Assembly: GCA_964364175.1 (NCBI GenBank)
Contig: CAYILR010000001.1
Span: forward strand, 124,001 to 188,000
Direction of reading: 5' to 3'
Source: CAYILR01 sp964364175
GTDB lineage: Bacteria; Bdellovibrionota; UBA1018
DNA: 64,000 nucleotides
Shown: positions 14,931 through 23,799 of the stretch, piece after piece
How the letters are laid out: each line of letters opens with the position of its first letter
How positions within the stretch are numbered: the stretch's first letter is position 1
Position numbers and translations under genes: made by a program
Notes under the pieces: model-generated
Told to the model about the DNA's origin: nothing
What the model saw: the letters and a program-made list of their open reading frames with translations, nothing else
Database searches by the model: none

Positions 14931-15785
14931 CTACAAAGAATTAGTCAGCATCCGAATCACGCCCGAAATCGGCTCGCGATCATCGCCTATCAACCAGGGT
15001 TCGGAGCGTGGAAAGGCCATTTGGGTGTTATCGCCTTGCTGGCCCTGGATTTTTCCGATTTGCAGAAGGTTGGATTTTCCAAAGTAGTGAAAAACAGCAG
15101 TAGCAAGTTCTGCGAGAGTGATCGGCCGACCCGAGCTGAGTTCAAGAGTGGCTCGCAGTGACTTCCAATTCTTATTTAGAAGTGCGACCACTGAATTCGC
15201 GACGTCATCGGCGTGGTGGTATTCGCGCAGCTGCTTTCCGCTCGACATGGCGAATGGCTGCCCTTTTTTAAGTGCTTCGGTGAGTTGCCCGAGGAACATA
15301 TAGGGTTTGAGCGGGAGCGTGTAAATCGTGTGGAGCCTGAGGTGTAACCACTGCCCGGGCCAACGGGTTGAGAATTCAAGAGCCTCTTGGCCCAGTTTGA
15401 ATTTGGATCCTAAATAAGTGTTTGCTGCGCATGCCTCAGGAAAAAATTCCATTACAGTTCCCAGCGTTAGAAATCTGAAATTCGGACGTTCAATCAACGC
15501 ACGTATGATCGAGCGCGGAAATTCATAATTCGAATAGAGAATTTCTTTTTTCTCAAGTGAGGGATTCGTAATTCCGTTAGCAAATAGGATTTGTACAGAT
15601 GAATGACTGTCGGACTTCAGCGTTCGATCGATCAATTGAATTTGATGGCTCAGAGACAACGAAGCGATCTCGTCCCACGAAATAGATCGAACCAGATTTT
15701 TGGGTAGGGCTCTAAAAATCGCAGATCCAATTTGTCCAGATGCACCGAAGAGTAGGACTTGCGATGGAGTTGGAGAAAAAATCAT
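14931..15785 (-). CDS. NAD(P)-dependent epimerase/dehydratase (extended SDR)
   Basis: 284 residues. Rossmann glycine motif LLFGASGQIGSAIF near the N-terminus, LTLGTVMEF at the end of beta-5, and the catalytic YxxxK in TYLGSKFKLGQE. HHADDVANSVVALL and SSGRPITLAELATAVF are typical of nucleotide-sugar epimerases and reductases. The substrate cannot be assigned. The start overlaps the pth stop by 4 nt (ATGA), so it is co-translated with pth. Confidence 0.82.
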   Translation of the reverse strand: MIFSPTPSQVLLFGASGQIGSAIFRALPKNLVRSISWDEIASLSLSHQIQLIDRTLKSDSHSSVQILFANGITNPSLEKKEILYSNYEFPRSIIRALIERPNFRFLTLGTVMEFFPEACAANTYLGSKFKLGQEALEFSTRWPGQWLHLRLHTIYTLPLKPYMFLGQLTEALKKGQPFAMSSGKQLREYHHADDVANSVVALLNKNWKSLRATLELSSGRPITLAELATAVFHYFGKSNLLQIGKIQGQQGDNTQMAFPRSEPWLIGDDREPISGVIRMLTNSL

Positions 15786-16375
15786 GCGTCTTTTTTGGCT
15801 TTCCGGTTGAACTGATTCATAGCCGCCGTAGCTTCCCCTTTTGCAATCAGTATAGCAGCTTGAGCGGCTTGATCCAAAACGGTTTCCAGAGCACGTAGGT
15901 CAGTTGGAGCAAAGTTTTGCAGAACGTAGTCCGCTACATCGAAATCTGGGTGAATTGCTCTCGGATGCCCGATTCCTACTCGAATACGATAGTAGCCGTA
16001 GTTATCTGAACCTAAAACCTCATCGATGGATTTTAATCCATTGTGGCCGCCAGCACCTCCGCCTTTTTTCAGTTTAAGCTCAAAGGGTGGCAAATCCAAT
16101 TCATCGTGAATTACTATCAAATCTTCTGGTTTGCATTTGTGAAACCGAAAAAGTTCTCCCACACATCTTCCAGACAGATTCATATAGGTTTCAGGTTTGA
16201 CTAGTATTGCCTTTTCACCAGCGATGTCACAGGTGCTAACAAGACCACCTGCTCGCGACGACCAAGGAGATGAGCGCAGTTGATCTGCTATTTTTTCCGC
16301 AACCATGAAACCCACGTTGTGGCGGTGTTTCTCGTATTTTTTTCCTGGATTTCCCAGCCCGACGATCAATTTCAT
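15782..16375 (-). CDS. pth: Peptidyl-tRNA hydrolase
   Basis: Releases peptides from prematurely dropped peptidyl-tRNA. Starts KLIVGLGNPGKKYEKHRHNV, with the catalytic His at about residue 19. PETYMNLSGR, IVIHDELDLP and GGAGGHNGLKSI carry the other conserved Asn, Asp and His residues. The 197-residue length is normal. In many bacteria rplY/ctc separates prs from pth; here only 17 nt lie between them. Confidence 0.97.
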   Translation of the reverse strand: MKLIVGLGNPGKKYEKHRHNVGFMVAEKIADQLRSSPWSSRAGGLVSTCDIAGEKAILVKPETYMNLSGRCVGELFRFHKCKPEDLIVIHDELDLPPFELKLKKGGGAGGHNGLKSIDEVLGSDNYGYYRIRVGIGHPRAIHPDFDVADYVLQNFAPTDLRALETVLDQAAQAAILIAKGEATAAMNQFNRKAKKDA

Positions 16376-16392
16376 TCAAATATTGTTTTTGT

Positions 16393-17343
16393 TTAAATAA
16401 ACAAACTGCTCACGCTGTCGTAATTGTGGATCCGATAGATCGCTTCTGCCAAAAGATCCGCGACGGAGGCCTGAACAATTTTTTTGCATTGAGCGCCTGC
16501 GGGTGACAGCGGGATCGTGTCCGTGATGATGACGCGTTCTAATGGTGAATTTTGAATTCGCTCGATGGCGGGACCAGAAAGGACTCCGTGAGTGGCAACT
16601 GCAACAGCACGGGTAGCGCCGTGACTGAGAACTGCGTTGGCAGCCTCAATCAGTGTTCCTGCTGTATCAATCATGTCATCCAAAATAATTGCGGCTTTGC
16701 CTTCCACATCCCCAACGATGTTCATAGCAACAGCCACATTGGGACCCGTTCGGCGTTTGTCGATCATAGCAACGGTGGCATCCAGGCGTTTGGCGTAAGC
16801 GCGCGCGCGTTCCACGCCGCCTGCATCGGGGCTGACGATGACCAAGGGTCCAAATGAGGAGCATTCTTTTTTGATTTGGTCGAGCAAAACGGGTGAGGCA
16901 AAAAGATTGTCGAATGGAATATCAAAAAAGCCCTGAATTTGACCAGCATGCAGGTCCATGGAAACCACTCGGGTCGCGCCTGCCTTAGCGAGCAAGTCAG
17001 CAACTAATTTTGCGCTGATCGGAGTTCTTGGAGCAACCTTACGATCTTGGCGTCCGTAGCCGTAGTAGGGAATGACTGCCGTAACTTCTTTTGCAGAAGC
17101 TCGCTTAAGCGCATCGATGATAATCAGCAGCTCCATCAGCGTATCGTTCACTGGCCGACAGGTACTTTGAATCACATAAACATCGCGTCCACGCACGTTT
17201 TCGTTGATCTCAGCGAAAATTTCTCCATCACTGAAACGGCGAGTTTCGCATCGGCCCAAGGGTTTACCTAGCTTATCGCTGATTTTTTGAGCTAAGGCGG
17301 GGTTTGCTTGTCCGGATAGAATGACCCAATCTCGCATGCGCAT
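16393..17343 (-). CDS. prs: Ribose-phosphate pyrophosphokinase
   Basis: Makes PRPP from ribose 5-phosphate and ATP. Signature strings: SGQANPALAQKISDKLG, RRFSDGEIFAEINENVRG, PYYGYGRQDRK, SMDLHAGQIQGFFDIPFDNL, VSPDAGGVERARAYAKRL and the PRPP loop IILDDMIDTAGTL. The start at 17343 gives 316 residues, the usual length; codons further upstream add 12 residues not seen in the family. First gene of a leftward run with pth and the SDR gene, divergent from the methyltransferase gene. Confidence 0.96.
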   Translation of the reverse strand: MRMRDWVILSGQANPALAQKISDKLGKPLGRCETRRFSDGEIFAEINENVRGRDVYVIQSTCRPVNDTLMELLIIIDALKRASAKEVTAVIPYYGYGRQDRKVAPRTPISAKLVADLLAKAGATRVVSMDLHAGQIQGFFDIPFDNLFASPVLLDQIKKECSSFGPLVIVSPDAGGVERARAYAKRLDATVAMIDKRRTGPNVAVAMNIVGDVEGKAAIILDDMIDTAGTLIEAANAVLSHGATRAVAVATHGVLSGPAIERIQNSPLERVIITDTIPLSPAGAQCKKIVQASVADLLAEAIYRIHNYDSVSSLFI

Positions 17344-17423
17344 AAGTGCCCTTTCAGTGCTAGTCTCGTATCGCATCACAGTGAGGTTCTCAACTTGATT
17401 CCAGTCGTGTATAAGGCATTTTC

Positions 17424-18287
17424 ATGTCAGCCGAATTTGAACTCATACCTTATGACAACGGGACTTTTACTTTGCGTGAAGTGAGTTCTGGCCAGGCTAT
17501 GCATTCCCGAGTCGGGCCATGGGAAGAGGCCACACAGGTTTATGTGGTTCAATCCGGTTTAAAGGAGCGGTTGCTAGAGACTGGAAAACCTCCAGTAGTG
17601 CTTTGGGATGTGGGTATGGGTTTGGCGACCAACGCATTGGCAGCTATTGAGCTCTGGGACAGCCTAAGCCCGAGCGAGAGGTGTGATCTAAAAATTATCA
17701 GTTTTGAAAGCAGGCCTGAGGGGTTGAAGGCAGCACTCCTTGAATCAGCAAAATTTGATTTTTTAGAGCGACATCGACGAAAGCTGGAAACCTTGCTGAA
17801 TCAAGGGAGTTGGACGGATTCTTCGAATAGGTTGGTTTGGGAGTTGAAAACGGGTGATTTTTTAAATGAAATTAAAATAGTTGATTCGGATCAGTATCGT
17901 GCTGATGTGATTTTTTATGATTTCTATGACCCCAGAACGTGCCCTCAGCTTTGGTCGCCCGCAGTATTCCGTGTTTTAAGAGAGCTCTGCAATGATCAAT
18001 CTATATTGTGTACTTATGTGGAATCTACCCCGGTCAGAACGGCATTAGTTTTATCCGGATTTTATGTAGGATATGGGCAAAAAACGTGGGCAAAATCTGG
18101 GACGACAGTAGCCACCCCCGCACATGCGCCTATGCGTTTGGAGCGACCTTTGGGATCAGAATGGCTGGAAAAATGGGACAAGAGCTCACGCCAAATACCA
18201 TATAATGCTGATAAAACCCTCAGCCCTAGCGAGATCAGGACTGTTTTAAATACATTAAAACAGTTTAAAATCGCAAATCCCAGGTAA
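17424..18287 (+). CDS. MnmD-like (DUF752) SAM-dependent methyltransferase
   Basis: 287 residues. The N-terminal LIPYDNGTFTLREVSSGQAM, then MHSRVGPWEEATQVYV, is the usual start of the methyltransferase part of MnmC/MnmD, which completes mnm5U34 in tRNA. A SAM-binding loop WDVGMGLATNALAAIE and a DxFxP-like VIFYDFYDPRTCPQLWSPAV follow. The FAD oxidase domain of bifunctional MnmC is absent. The catalytic D-A-F-A-P tetrad is altered (DFYDP), so the substrate may not be tRNA. The role is inferred from family resemblance. Confidence 0.75.
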   Translation: MSAEFELIPYDNGTFTLREVSSGQAMHSRVGPWEEATQVYVVQSGLKERLLETGKPPVVLWDVGMGLATNALAAIELWDSLSPSERCDLKIISFESRPEGLKAALLESAKFDFLERHRRKLETLLNQGSWTDSSNRLVWELKTGDFLNEIKIVDSDQYRADVIFYDFYDPRTCPQLWSPAVFRVLRELCNDQSILCTYVESTPVRTALVLSGFYVGYGQKTWAKSGTTVATPAHAPMRLERPLGSEWLEKWDKSSRQIPYNADKTLSPSEIRTVLNTLKQFKIANPR

Positions 18288-18357
18288 TAAGCGATTTAAG
18301 GCAGGATTGGTTTTAAAAAAATTAAACTATAACCATAGAAAACCGGTTATTTTTTGG

Positions 18358-18371
18358 TCACCCATGGGTGA
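18358..18371. promoter_or_regulatory. Perfect palindrome, possible activator site
   Basis: TCACCCATGGGTGA, a 14-bp exact palindrome about 80 bp upstream of the -24/-12 element. This is the usual distance for an enhancer-binding protein at sigma-54 promoters. The assignment rests on symmetry and position. Confidence 0.4.
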
Positions 18372-18450
18372 AATTAGACAAAAGAGGAGCTAAATGAGGC
18401 TTCGTTTAATCTGTAACCATTTGTAATTATTTGATTTAATCAAAATCAGA

Positions 18451-18467
18451 TTGGCCCAACCCTTGCT
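18451..18467 (+). promoter_or_regulatory. Candidate sigma-54 (RpoN) promoter
   Basis: TTGGCCCAACCCTTGCT fits TGGCNC-N5-TTGC with exact GG-N10-GC spacing. The predicted start is near 18478, just upstream of the transglycosylase gene. No competing -35/-10 pair of equal quality is visible in the preceding 150 nt. Confidence 0.55.
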
Positions 18468-18482
18468 TTATCTAAGGGTATT

Positions 18483-19193
18483 ATGGGGACGGATAATAAA
18501 AGATACGAAAGACGAATGGGTTGGATCTTAATCTGGGTTGGGATCCTGGTGGTCACAGTCAGCGGCTCAGCGATGGCTGATACGCAGCAAGTAGATCATA
18601 TGAACCACGCCAAAGAACTGCTTGGCAAAAGCTATCGCAAGATTGTTCTAGATCGAGTCGGCAATGTCGATCATTTCGAGGCTTGGTTGGAAGTGCAAGT
18701 AGCAGATTCCCTTCAAGGCAAGTGGAAACGTCGCTCGCATGAAGTGGCTCGCGCAATCATGGAAGAAAGCAGCAAATACAAGTTTGACCCTGTTTTCCTG
18801 ATGGCTGTCATTCAAAATGAAAGCAGTTTTAATCCTACGATCCGCGGTACTTCCGGTGAAATTGGCCTCATGCAGGTTTTGCCAACGACTGCTCAGTGGA
18901 TCGCAAAAAGAAACGGCCTGCAATGGGAAGGTGAAAAAACTCTTCTCGATCCAGTAAAAAACATTCGTATTGGCTCTGCCTACATGGCTTTTTTGAGAGA
19001 GCGAACCGCTGCTCAAGGAGGACTTTACTTGGCGGCCTACAATATGGGTTTAAAAAATGTGTACCGTGCTCTGAAAAAAGATGTTCATCCTAAAGACTAC
19101 GCCATCCGCGTAATGCAGCGATATATCAAGTTTTATGGCAAAATGCCTGCCGCAGCATCTCGCGAAGACCGCATGATTGCTTCGATTCGATAA
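18483..19193 (+). CDS. Secreted lytic transglycosylase (SLT domain)
   Basis: Cleaves the MurNAc-GlcNAc bond of peptidoglycan. A basic N-terminus and a hydrophobic segment (GWILIWVGILVVTVSGSAMA) form a signal peptide. The SLT domain follows: catalytic Glu in VIQNESSFNP, then GEIGLMQVLPTTAQWIA, NIRIGSAYMAFL and YLAAYNMGLKNVYRAL, all as in Slt70/MltC-type enzymes. Two starts are possible: ATG 18483 (AGGG upstream) and ATG 18516. If transcription begins at the sigma-54-like site, only 18516 would have a usable leader. Alone on the plus strand, so likely monocistronic and conditionally expressed. Confidence 0.88.
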   Translation: MGTDNKRYERRMGWILIWVGILVVTVSGSAMADTQQVDHMNHAKELLGKSYRKIVLDRVGNVDHFEAWLEVQVADSLQGKWKRRSHEVARAIMEESSKYKFDPVFLMAVIQNESSFNPTIRGTSGEIGLMQVLPTTAQWIAKRNGLQWEGEKTLLDPVKNIRIGSAYMAFLRERTAAQGGLYLAAYNMGLKNVYRALKKDVHPKDYAIRVMQRYIKFYGKMPAAASREDRMIASIR

Positions 19194-19273
19194 CAACTAG
19201 GGCTGGAAAATTTCCGCAATCTGTGGCATAGTGCAAAGCATTAACTTCTATCCAAATATGGGGAATGTTTCGA

Positions 19274-21088
19274 ATGACAAGCACAGGTCTTTCTCGTGGG
19301 CAAATTTCAAATCAAAAACTTTTAAACTGGGTTGATGAAATCCAAGCATTGTGCAAACCCAGCCAAGTTTATTGGTGCGATGGTTCTGAACAAGAAAACC
19401 AAATGCTTTTGGACCTCATGGTTAAAACGGGGATGTTGACCCAGCTCAACCAAGAGAAGCGGCCCGGATGTTATTTAGCACTTTCTAATCCATCGGATGT
19501 TGCACGAGTTGAAGACAGAACCTTCATTTGCAGCGAACGCAAAGAAGATGCGGGACCTACTAACAACTGGATCGCCCCACCAGAAATGAAAGCAACGCTG
19601 ACTCGCCTATACGACGGATGCATGAGTGGCCGCACGATGTATGTGATCCCTTATTCCATGGGTCCAATCGGCTCACCGCTCTCTCAGATTGGTGTGGAAG
19701 TCACAGATTCGCCCTATGTGGTTGCCAACATGAGAATCATGACCCGAATTGGAAAAGCGGTTTTGGATGTATTGAGTAATGATGCATTCGTGAAATGCCT
19801 GCACAGCGTAGGCGCTCCCTTGCAGCTCGGACAGCAGGATGTTCGCTGGCCTTCCAACAAAGAACAAAAATACATCGTTCATTTTCCAGAAGAGCGAACC
19901 ATCTGGTCTTTTGGCAGCGGCTATGGCGGAAATGCGCTTCTGGGCAAAAAATGTTTTGCTTTGAGAATTGCTTCGACGATGGGTCGAGACGAAGGCTGGT
20001 TGGCCGAACACATGCTGATCTTGGGTCTTGAGTCTCCGGATCAAAAGAAAACTTATTTGGCTGCTGCTTTCCCAAGTGCTTGTGGGAAAACTAACTTGGC
20101 CATGCTGATTCCACCCAAAGCAATGGAAGGTTGGAAAGTCACCACCATTGGCGATGACATCGCATGGATTCGCCCCGATGCAGAAGGGCGCTTGAGAGCG
20201 ATCAATCCTGAGTCTGGATATTTTGGTGTGGCTCCTGGAACGTCTTATAAAACCAACCCCAACGCGATGGAAACCATTAAGACAAATACTTTGTTTACAA
20301 ACGTCGCAATGACCGATGATGGCGACGTTTGGTGGGAGGGAATGACGGAAACACCTCCTGCTCGATTGATTGACTGGCAAGGCCAAGAGTGGACTCCAGA
20401 TTGTGGTAGAAAAGCTGCTCATCCCAACGCACGTTTCACAGCACCAGCGTCCCAGTGTCCTTCGATTGATTCAGGTTGGGAAGATCCCGCAGGCGTGCCG
20501 ATCAGCGCATTTATTTTCGGTGGTCGTCGTGCAGATACAATGCCATTGGCGATTCAATCGCATGATTGGGAGCGAGGCGTTTATATTGCTGCGACAATGG
20601 GATCCGAAACGACTGCTGCAGCAACCGGTGCAGTGGGCGTTGTCAGACGTGACCCGATGGCGATGTTGCCATTCTGCGGTTATCACATGGGTGATTATTT
20701 TAAACATTGGTTAAAAATTGGTTCCGAAAACGGGAAAGCACCTGCAATTTTTGGCGTGAACTGGTTCCGCAAAGGACCAAAAGGCGAGTTCTTGTGGCCA
20801 GGATATGGCGAAAACATGCGCGTTCTGAAATGGATCGTGAGTCGCGTGAACGGTTCTGCTGGCGCTGAAAAAACTGCGCTGGGCTATGTTCCTCGGTATG
20901 AGGATTTGGATTGGACTGGCTTGTCTGCAGTCACGCAAGAGCATTTTGAACGTCTGGTTTCTGTAGATCGCAAAGCATGGGAAACCGAACTTCGTGCACA
21001 CGAGGAATTTTTCAAGCAACTGGGCGATAAAATGCCAGAAGAGTTCAGACAAATCCAAGAAGACGGAATTCGCGCTCTCGCGGATTAA
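19274..21088 (+). CDS. pckG: Phosphoenolpyruvate carboxykinase (GTP)
   Basis: Converts oxaloacetate and GTP to PEP for gluconeogenesis. Roughly 604 residues, the length of GTP-type enzymes. Key motifs: kinase-1a loop FPSACGKTNLAMLIPP with the reactive Cys, TIGDDIAWIR (metal binding), GYFGVAPGTSYKTNPNAM, and IFGVNWFRKGPKGEFLWPGY for guanine and substrate contacts. ATG 19274 has GGGGA at a good distance, whereas 19265 is too close to it. GTP-PEPCK fits an organism living on amino acids or other gluconeogenic food. Confidence 0.96.
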   Translation: MTSTGLSRGQISNQKLLNWVDEIQALCKPSQVYWCDGSEQENQMLLDLMVKTGMLTQLNQEKRPGCYLALSNPSDVARVEDRTFICSERKEDAGPTNNWIAPPEMKATLTRLYDGCMSGRTMYVIPYSMGPIGSPLSQIGVEVTDSPYVVANMRIMTRIGKAVLDVLSNDAFVKCLHSVGAPLQLGQQDVRWPSNKEQKYIVHFPEERTIWSFGSGYGGNALLGKKCFALRIASTMGRDEGWLAEHMLILGLESPDQKKTYLAAAFPSACGKTNLAMLIPPKAMEGWKVTTIGDDIAWIRPDAEGRLRAINPESGYFGVAPGTSYKTNPNAMETIKTNTLFTNVAMTDDGDVWWEGMTETPPARLIDWQGQEWTPDCGRKAAHPNARFTAPASQCPSIDSGWEDPAGVPISAFIFGGRRADTMPLAIQSHDWERGVYIAATMGSETTAAATGAVGVVRRDPMAMLPFCGYHMGDYFKHWLKIGSENGKAPAIFGVNWFRKGPKGEFLWPGYGENMRVLKWIVSRVNGSAGAEKTALGYVPRYEDLDWTGLSAVTQEHFERLVSVDRKAWETELRAHEEFFKQLGDKMPEEFRQIQEDGIRALAD

Positions 21089-21098
21089 TTCCACTTTT

Positions 21099-22304
21099 GT
21101 GAAAATTTTGCTGATTGGTAACGTTTGGCCAGAGCACCGTTCTTCGGGAGCTGGGGTCAGGACGTGGAGCTTGATTCGCGCGTTTCAGGATCTGGGATGC
21201 GAATTGATTTTTGCTTCTCAAGCCAAAGAAAACACATTTTCAGAAGAGCTCGCTCGCGAAAAAATCAGTATAAAAACCATTTCAGCGAATGATTCCTGTT
21301 TCGATCCCTGGATCCAGGAAATCAAACCGGACGTCGTGATTTTTGATCGCTTCATGACCGAAGAGCAATTTGGCTGGAGAGTACAAGAACAGCTACCAGA
21401 CGCAGTACGTGTCCTAGATACAATCGATTTGCATTTTTTGAGACGACATCGAGAGAGCGGAAAAAACGATTGGAAGAGTCCAGATGTATTGAGAGAACTC
21501 GCTTCGATTTACCGTTGCGATCAAACCTGGTTGGTATCGGATTTTGAGCAAGAGCTACTCAAGACAGAATTTGCTGTTCCTGCGAATTTATTGAGACGAA
21601 TCAGCCTGGGATATAGCCCAGTAGGCGAAAACGGCCTTGAGTTTGAACAGCGTGAGAATTTTGTTTTTATCGGCAATTTTAGACACCCTCCCAATTGGGA
21701 TGCTGTTCAGTGGCTAGCCCGAGAATTATGGCCAATGATTCAGCAGCAACTGCCCCAGGTTGAATTGCACATCTATGGGGCTTACCCATCTCGTGAGGCC
21801 ATGGAGTTAGATTCAAGCGTAAAGGGACTCAGGGTTTTTGGCTCTGTTGAAGACCAGTATGAGACATTGAGAAAATACCGAGTTAACCTGGCGCCACTGC
21901 GGTTTGGGGCAGGCGTTAAAGGTAAAATTTTGGATGGGTGGACACAGGGAACACCATGCTTAGGATCTCCCATTGCCGCAGAGGGAATGATGAATTCGGG
22001 TGGAACAGATCATTGGGGGGGTAAAGTAGTTGAGAGTCCCTCAGAATGGGTGGAACAGGCTTTAAAGCTTTATCGAGACTCCGATGAGTGGAAAATCGCA
22101 AGTATTACGGGCCAACAAATCTTGAAAAACCGATTCTCTCAAGACGAGGTCAAGCAACAGATTCAGCTTTTAGTGGATGATGTGAAATCTGGAAAACAGC
22201 GTCAAAGTAACCCAGGCCAGTGGGTGGGCAAAATTCTTTGGCAAGAGCAGTTTTTAGCCAAAAAATACATGTCAAAATGGATAGAAGAGAAAAACAGTCC
22301 TTGA
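21099..22304 (+). CDS. Group 1 (GT4-like) glycosyltransferase
   Basis: About 401 residues from GTG 21099, 10 nt after pckG. GT-B fold signs: N-terminal KILLIGNVWPEHRSSGAGVR (glycine loop), middle FIGNFRHPPNWDAVQWLARE, and the donor-binding end LAPLRFGAGVKGKILDGWTQ, then GTPCLGSPIAAEGM. The short linker between the halves and the absence of membrane segments point to a soluble or peripheral enzyme. Donor and acceptor are unknown; the context (pckG) gives no hint. Confidence 0.82.
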   Translation: MKILLIGNVWPEHRSSGAGVRTWSLIRAFQDLGCELIFASQAKENTFSEELAREKISIKTISANDSCFDPWIQEIKPDVVIFDRFMTEEQFGWRVQEQLPDAVRVLDTIDLHFLRRHRESGKNDWKSPDVLRELASIYRCDQTWLVSDFEQELLKTEFAVPANLLRRISLGYSPVGENGLEFEQRENFVFIGNFRHPPNWDAVQWLARELWPMIQQQLPQVELHIYGAYPSREAMELDSSVKGLRVFGSVEDQYETLRKYRVNLAPLRFGAGVKGKILDGWTQGTPCLGSPIAAEGMMNSGGTDHWGGKVVESPSEWVEQALKLYRDSDEWKIASITGQQILKNRFSQDEVKQQIQLLVDDVKSGKQRQSNPGQWVGKILWQEQFLAKKYMSKWIEEKNSP

Positions 22305-22316
22305 TTAATTAACTAT

Positions 22317-22330
22317 ATTAGTATACTAAT
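22317..22330. promoter_or_regulatory. AT-rich palindrome with -10-like box
   Basis: ATTAGTATACTAAT is a perfect 14-bp palindrome containing TATACT. TTGATT lies 15 bp upstream across the end of the glycosyltransferase gene. It could be a promoter with an overlapping operator for the small secreted protein. Confidence 0.35.
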
Positions 22331-22335
22331 GTATC

Positions 22336-22614
22336 GTGTTTCGAATATTCATCATTTTAGTAGCTATTGTTTCAATCACGACTGCAAACGCGGGGCCTCG
22401 AAAACGCTCGGCGCAGGGTCCAGATGGACCACAGCGCTCGTCTGATGGCAGTGGACCAGACGATGACGGCGGTGGAAATGGAGATTCTTCTCCCGATGCT
22501 GACGGACACTCTGAAGGTAGAAGCTCCGCAGTCTACTGGGATGTGAGTTCTGAAGATTGTGCTGCATTTTTAGAAGGCTCTTCTGAATCTAGTTACGACA
22601 GCGTCGATTTTTAG
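22336..22614 (+). CDS. Small secreted Gly/Ser/Asp-rich protein
   Basis: 92 residues from GTG. A signal peptide (FRIFIILVAIVSITTANA) precedes a low-complexity, acidic, Gly/Ser/Pro/Asp-rich middle (about 20-65). A short ending contains one Cys (SSEDCAAFLEGSSES). No family is recognised. No Shine-Dalgarno is visible, and if the upstream -10-like box is used the message would be leaderless. The signal peptide and the lack of stops in GC-neutral DNA support a real gene, but only moderately. Confidence 0.5.
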   Translation: MFRIFIILVAIVSITTANAGPRKRSAQGPDGPQRSSDGSGPDDDGGGNGDSSPDADGHSEGRSSAVYWDVSSEDCAAFLEGSSESSYDSVDF

Positions 22615-22872
22615 TTTCGATCAGCTATTCCAGCTTTTTCTGCTTGCCAGCAGCACTAATCCCGACTAAATACACTCAACAAATACGCACACCTTGCTAC
22701 TGTGGTGCTCTTCTAACAAAGAGTCGGTGAGGTGGAGGGAAAACAGGGCTGAACCAAAATGGTTTTGAGTGCAGCTCGGGTTTTCAAAACCGCGGTAAGT
22801 CTTGATTCCAGCTCTAAGTATTCACAGGAGCTGTTCTTTTCTTCCGCAGAATTCAATAGAAGGAATTAAAAA
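22615..22872 (+). other. Leader region upstream of rpsB
   Basis: 258 nt without a gene. It contains the palindrome GGTTTTCAAAACC near 22790 and a stem built from GCTG..CCAAAA / TTTTG..CAGC around 22750-22780. AGAAGGAAT serves as Shine-Dalgarno for rpsB. S2 leaders in several phyla are folded and bind S2; whether this one does is unknown. No clear -35/-10 pair was identified. Confidence 0.3.
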
Positions 22873-23751
22873 ATGCCTACAATTACGATGCGCGAGCTTT
22901 TGGAAGCCGGAGTTCACTTCGGACACCAAACCCACCGTTGGAATCCAAAAATGAAACCCTATGTTTTTGGAGCTCGAAACGGGATTTACATTATTGATCT
23001 TCAAAAGACAGTCGAACAGACTCGCAACGCCTGCACATTTGCAAGCAAAGTGACGAGTGAAGGAAAGAAAGTCCTTTTCGTTGGAACCAAAAAACAGGCT
23101 AAAGATGTTGTTGAGGAAGAAGCAAAGCGTTCTGGAATGCATTATGTCACCAACCGCTGGTTGGGCGGAATGCTGACAAACTACCAAACTGTTCGTGCAT
23201 CCATTGACCGTTTGAAAAAAATTGAAGCTTTGAAGACATCCGCTGAGTGGGATGGAACTCCTAAAAAAGAACAGTCTCGCTACGATCGCGAACTGGAAAA
23301 ATTGAAAAAATCCCTGGGTGGAATCGAAGACATGAAAAAACTTCCAGGCGCGATTTTCGTAATCGACACTGAGAAGGAACATATCGCAGTGAAAGAAGCG
23401 AAAAAATTGGGAATTCCTGTGATTGCTGTAGTGGATACCAACTGCGATCCATCGAACGTAACCCATGTTATTCCTGGCAATGACGACGCGGTTCGCAGCG
23501 TGAAGCTTTTTGCTCACCTGATTGCTGAAAGCTGCATTGAAGGAACTAGAACTTACCAAGAGAAACTTCGTGCTCAAGAAATCACTGAGCGAGCTGACGA
23601 CGGCAGTGCTGAGAAGAAAGTCTCTCGCTTTGAAGGTGACATTGATCTTCAAGGTGTGGATGAAGCTGATATTGCAGCAGAAGGCCAAGAAGGCGAAAGT
23701 GCTGAGGCAGTCGAAGGTGCAGAAGCAGGAAAGGCCGCTGAAGCCAAATAA
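22873..23751 (+). CDS. rpsB: 30S ribosomal protein S2
   Basis: Begins PTITMRELLEAGVHFGHQTH, with RWNPKMKPYVFGARNGIYII, RWLGGMLTNYQTV and PVIAVVDTNCDPSNVTHVIP, all diagnostic of S2. At 292 residues it is longer than E. coli S2 (~241). The extra ~45 C-terminal residues are acidic and Ala/Glu/Gly-rich, a tail seen in several deltaproteobacteria-like lineages. First gene of the rpsB-tsf-pyrH-frr cluster. Confidence 0.98.
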   Translation: MPTITMRELLEAGVHFGHQTHRWNPKMKPYVFGARNGIYIIDLQKTVEQTRNACTFASKVTSEGKKVLFVGTKKQAKDVVEEEAKRSGMHYVTNRWLGGMLTNYQTVRASIDRLKKIEALKTSAEWDGTPKKEQSRYDRELEKLKKSLGGIEDMKKLPGAIFVIDTEKEHIAVKEAKKLGIPVIAVVDTNCDPSNVTHVIPGNDDAVRSVKLFAHLIAESCIEGTRTYQEKLRAQEITERADDGSAEKKVSRFEGDIDLQGVDEADIAAEGQEGESAEAVEGAEAGKAAEAK

Positions 23752-23799
23752 CTCTGGGCTCACTGCCCGTGATTTGGATAAAGCAGAATCGAGGAATTT

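Noticed and set aside
18394..18426. Ten-residue leader ORF (MRLRLICNHL) with a strong RBS
   Set aside because: It lies upstream of the predicted sigma-54 start site and has no run of a single amino acid or attenuator hairpin. It may be chance.
19673..20422. Long open frame antisense to pckG
   Set aside because: No recognisable protein features; the sense strand encodes an unmistakable PEPCK.
22822..23763. 313-codon open frame antisense to rpsB
   Set aside because: Composition is that of a mirrored coding strand (Phe/Ser/Cys-rich), there is no RBS or family match, and rpsB is certain.
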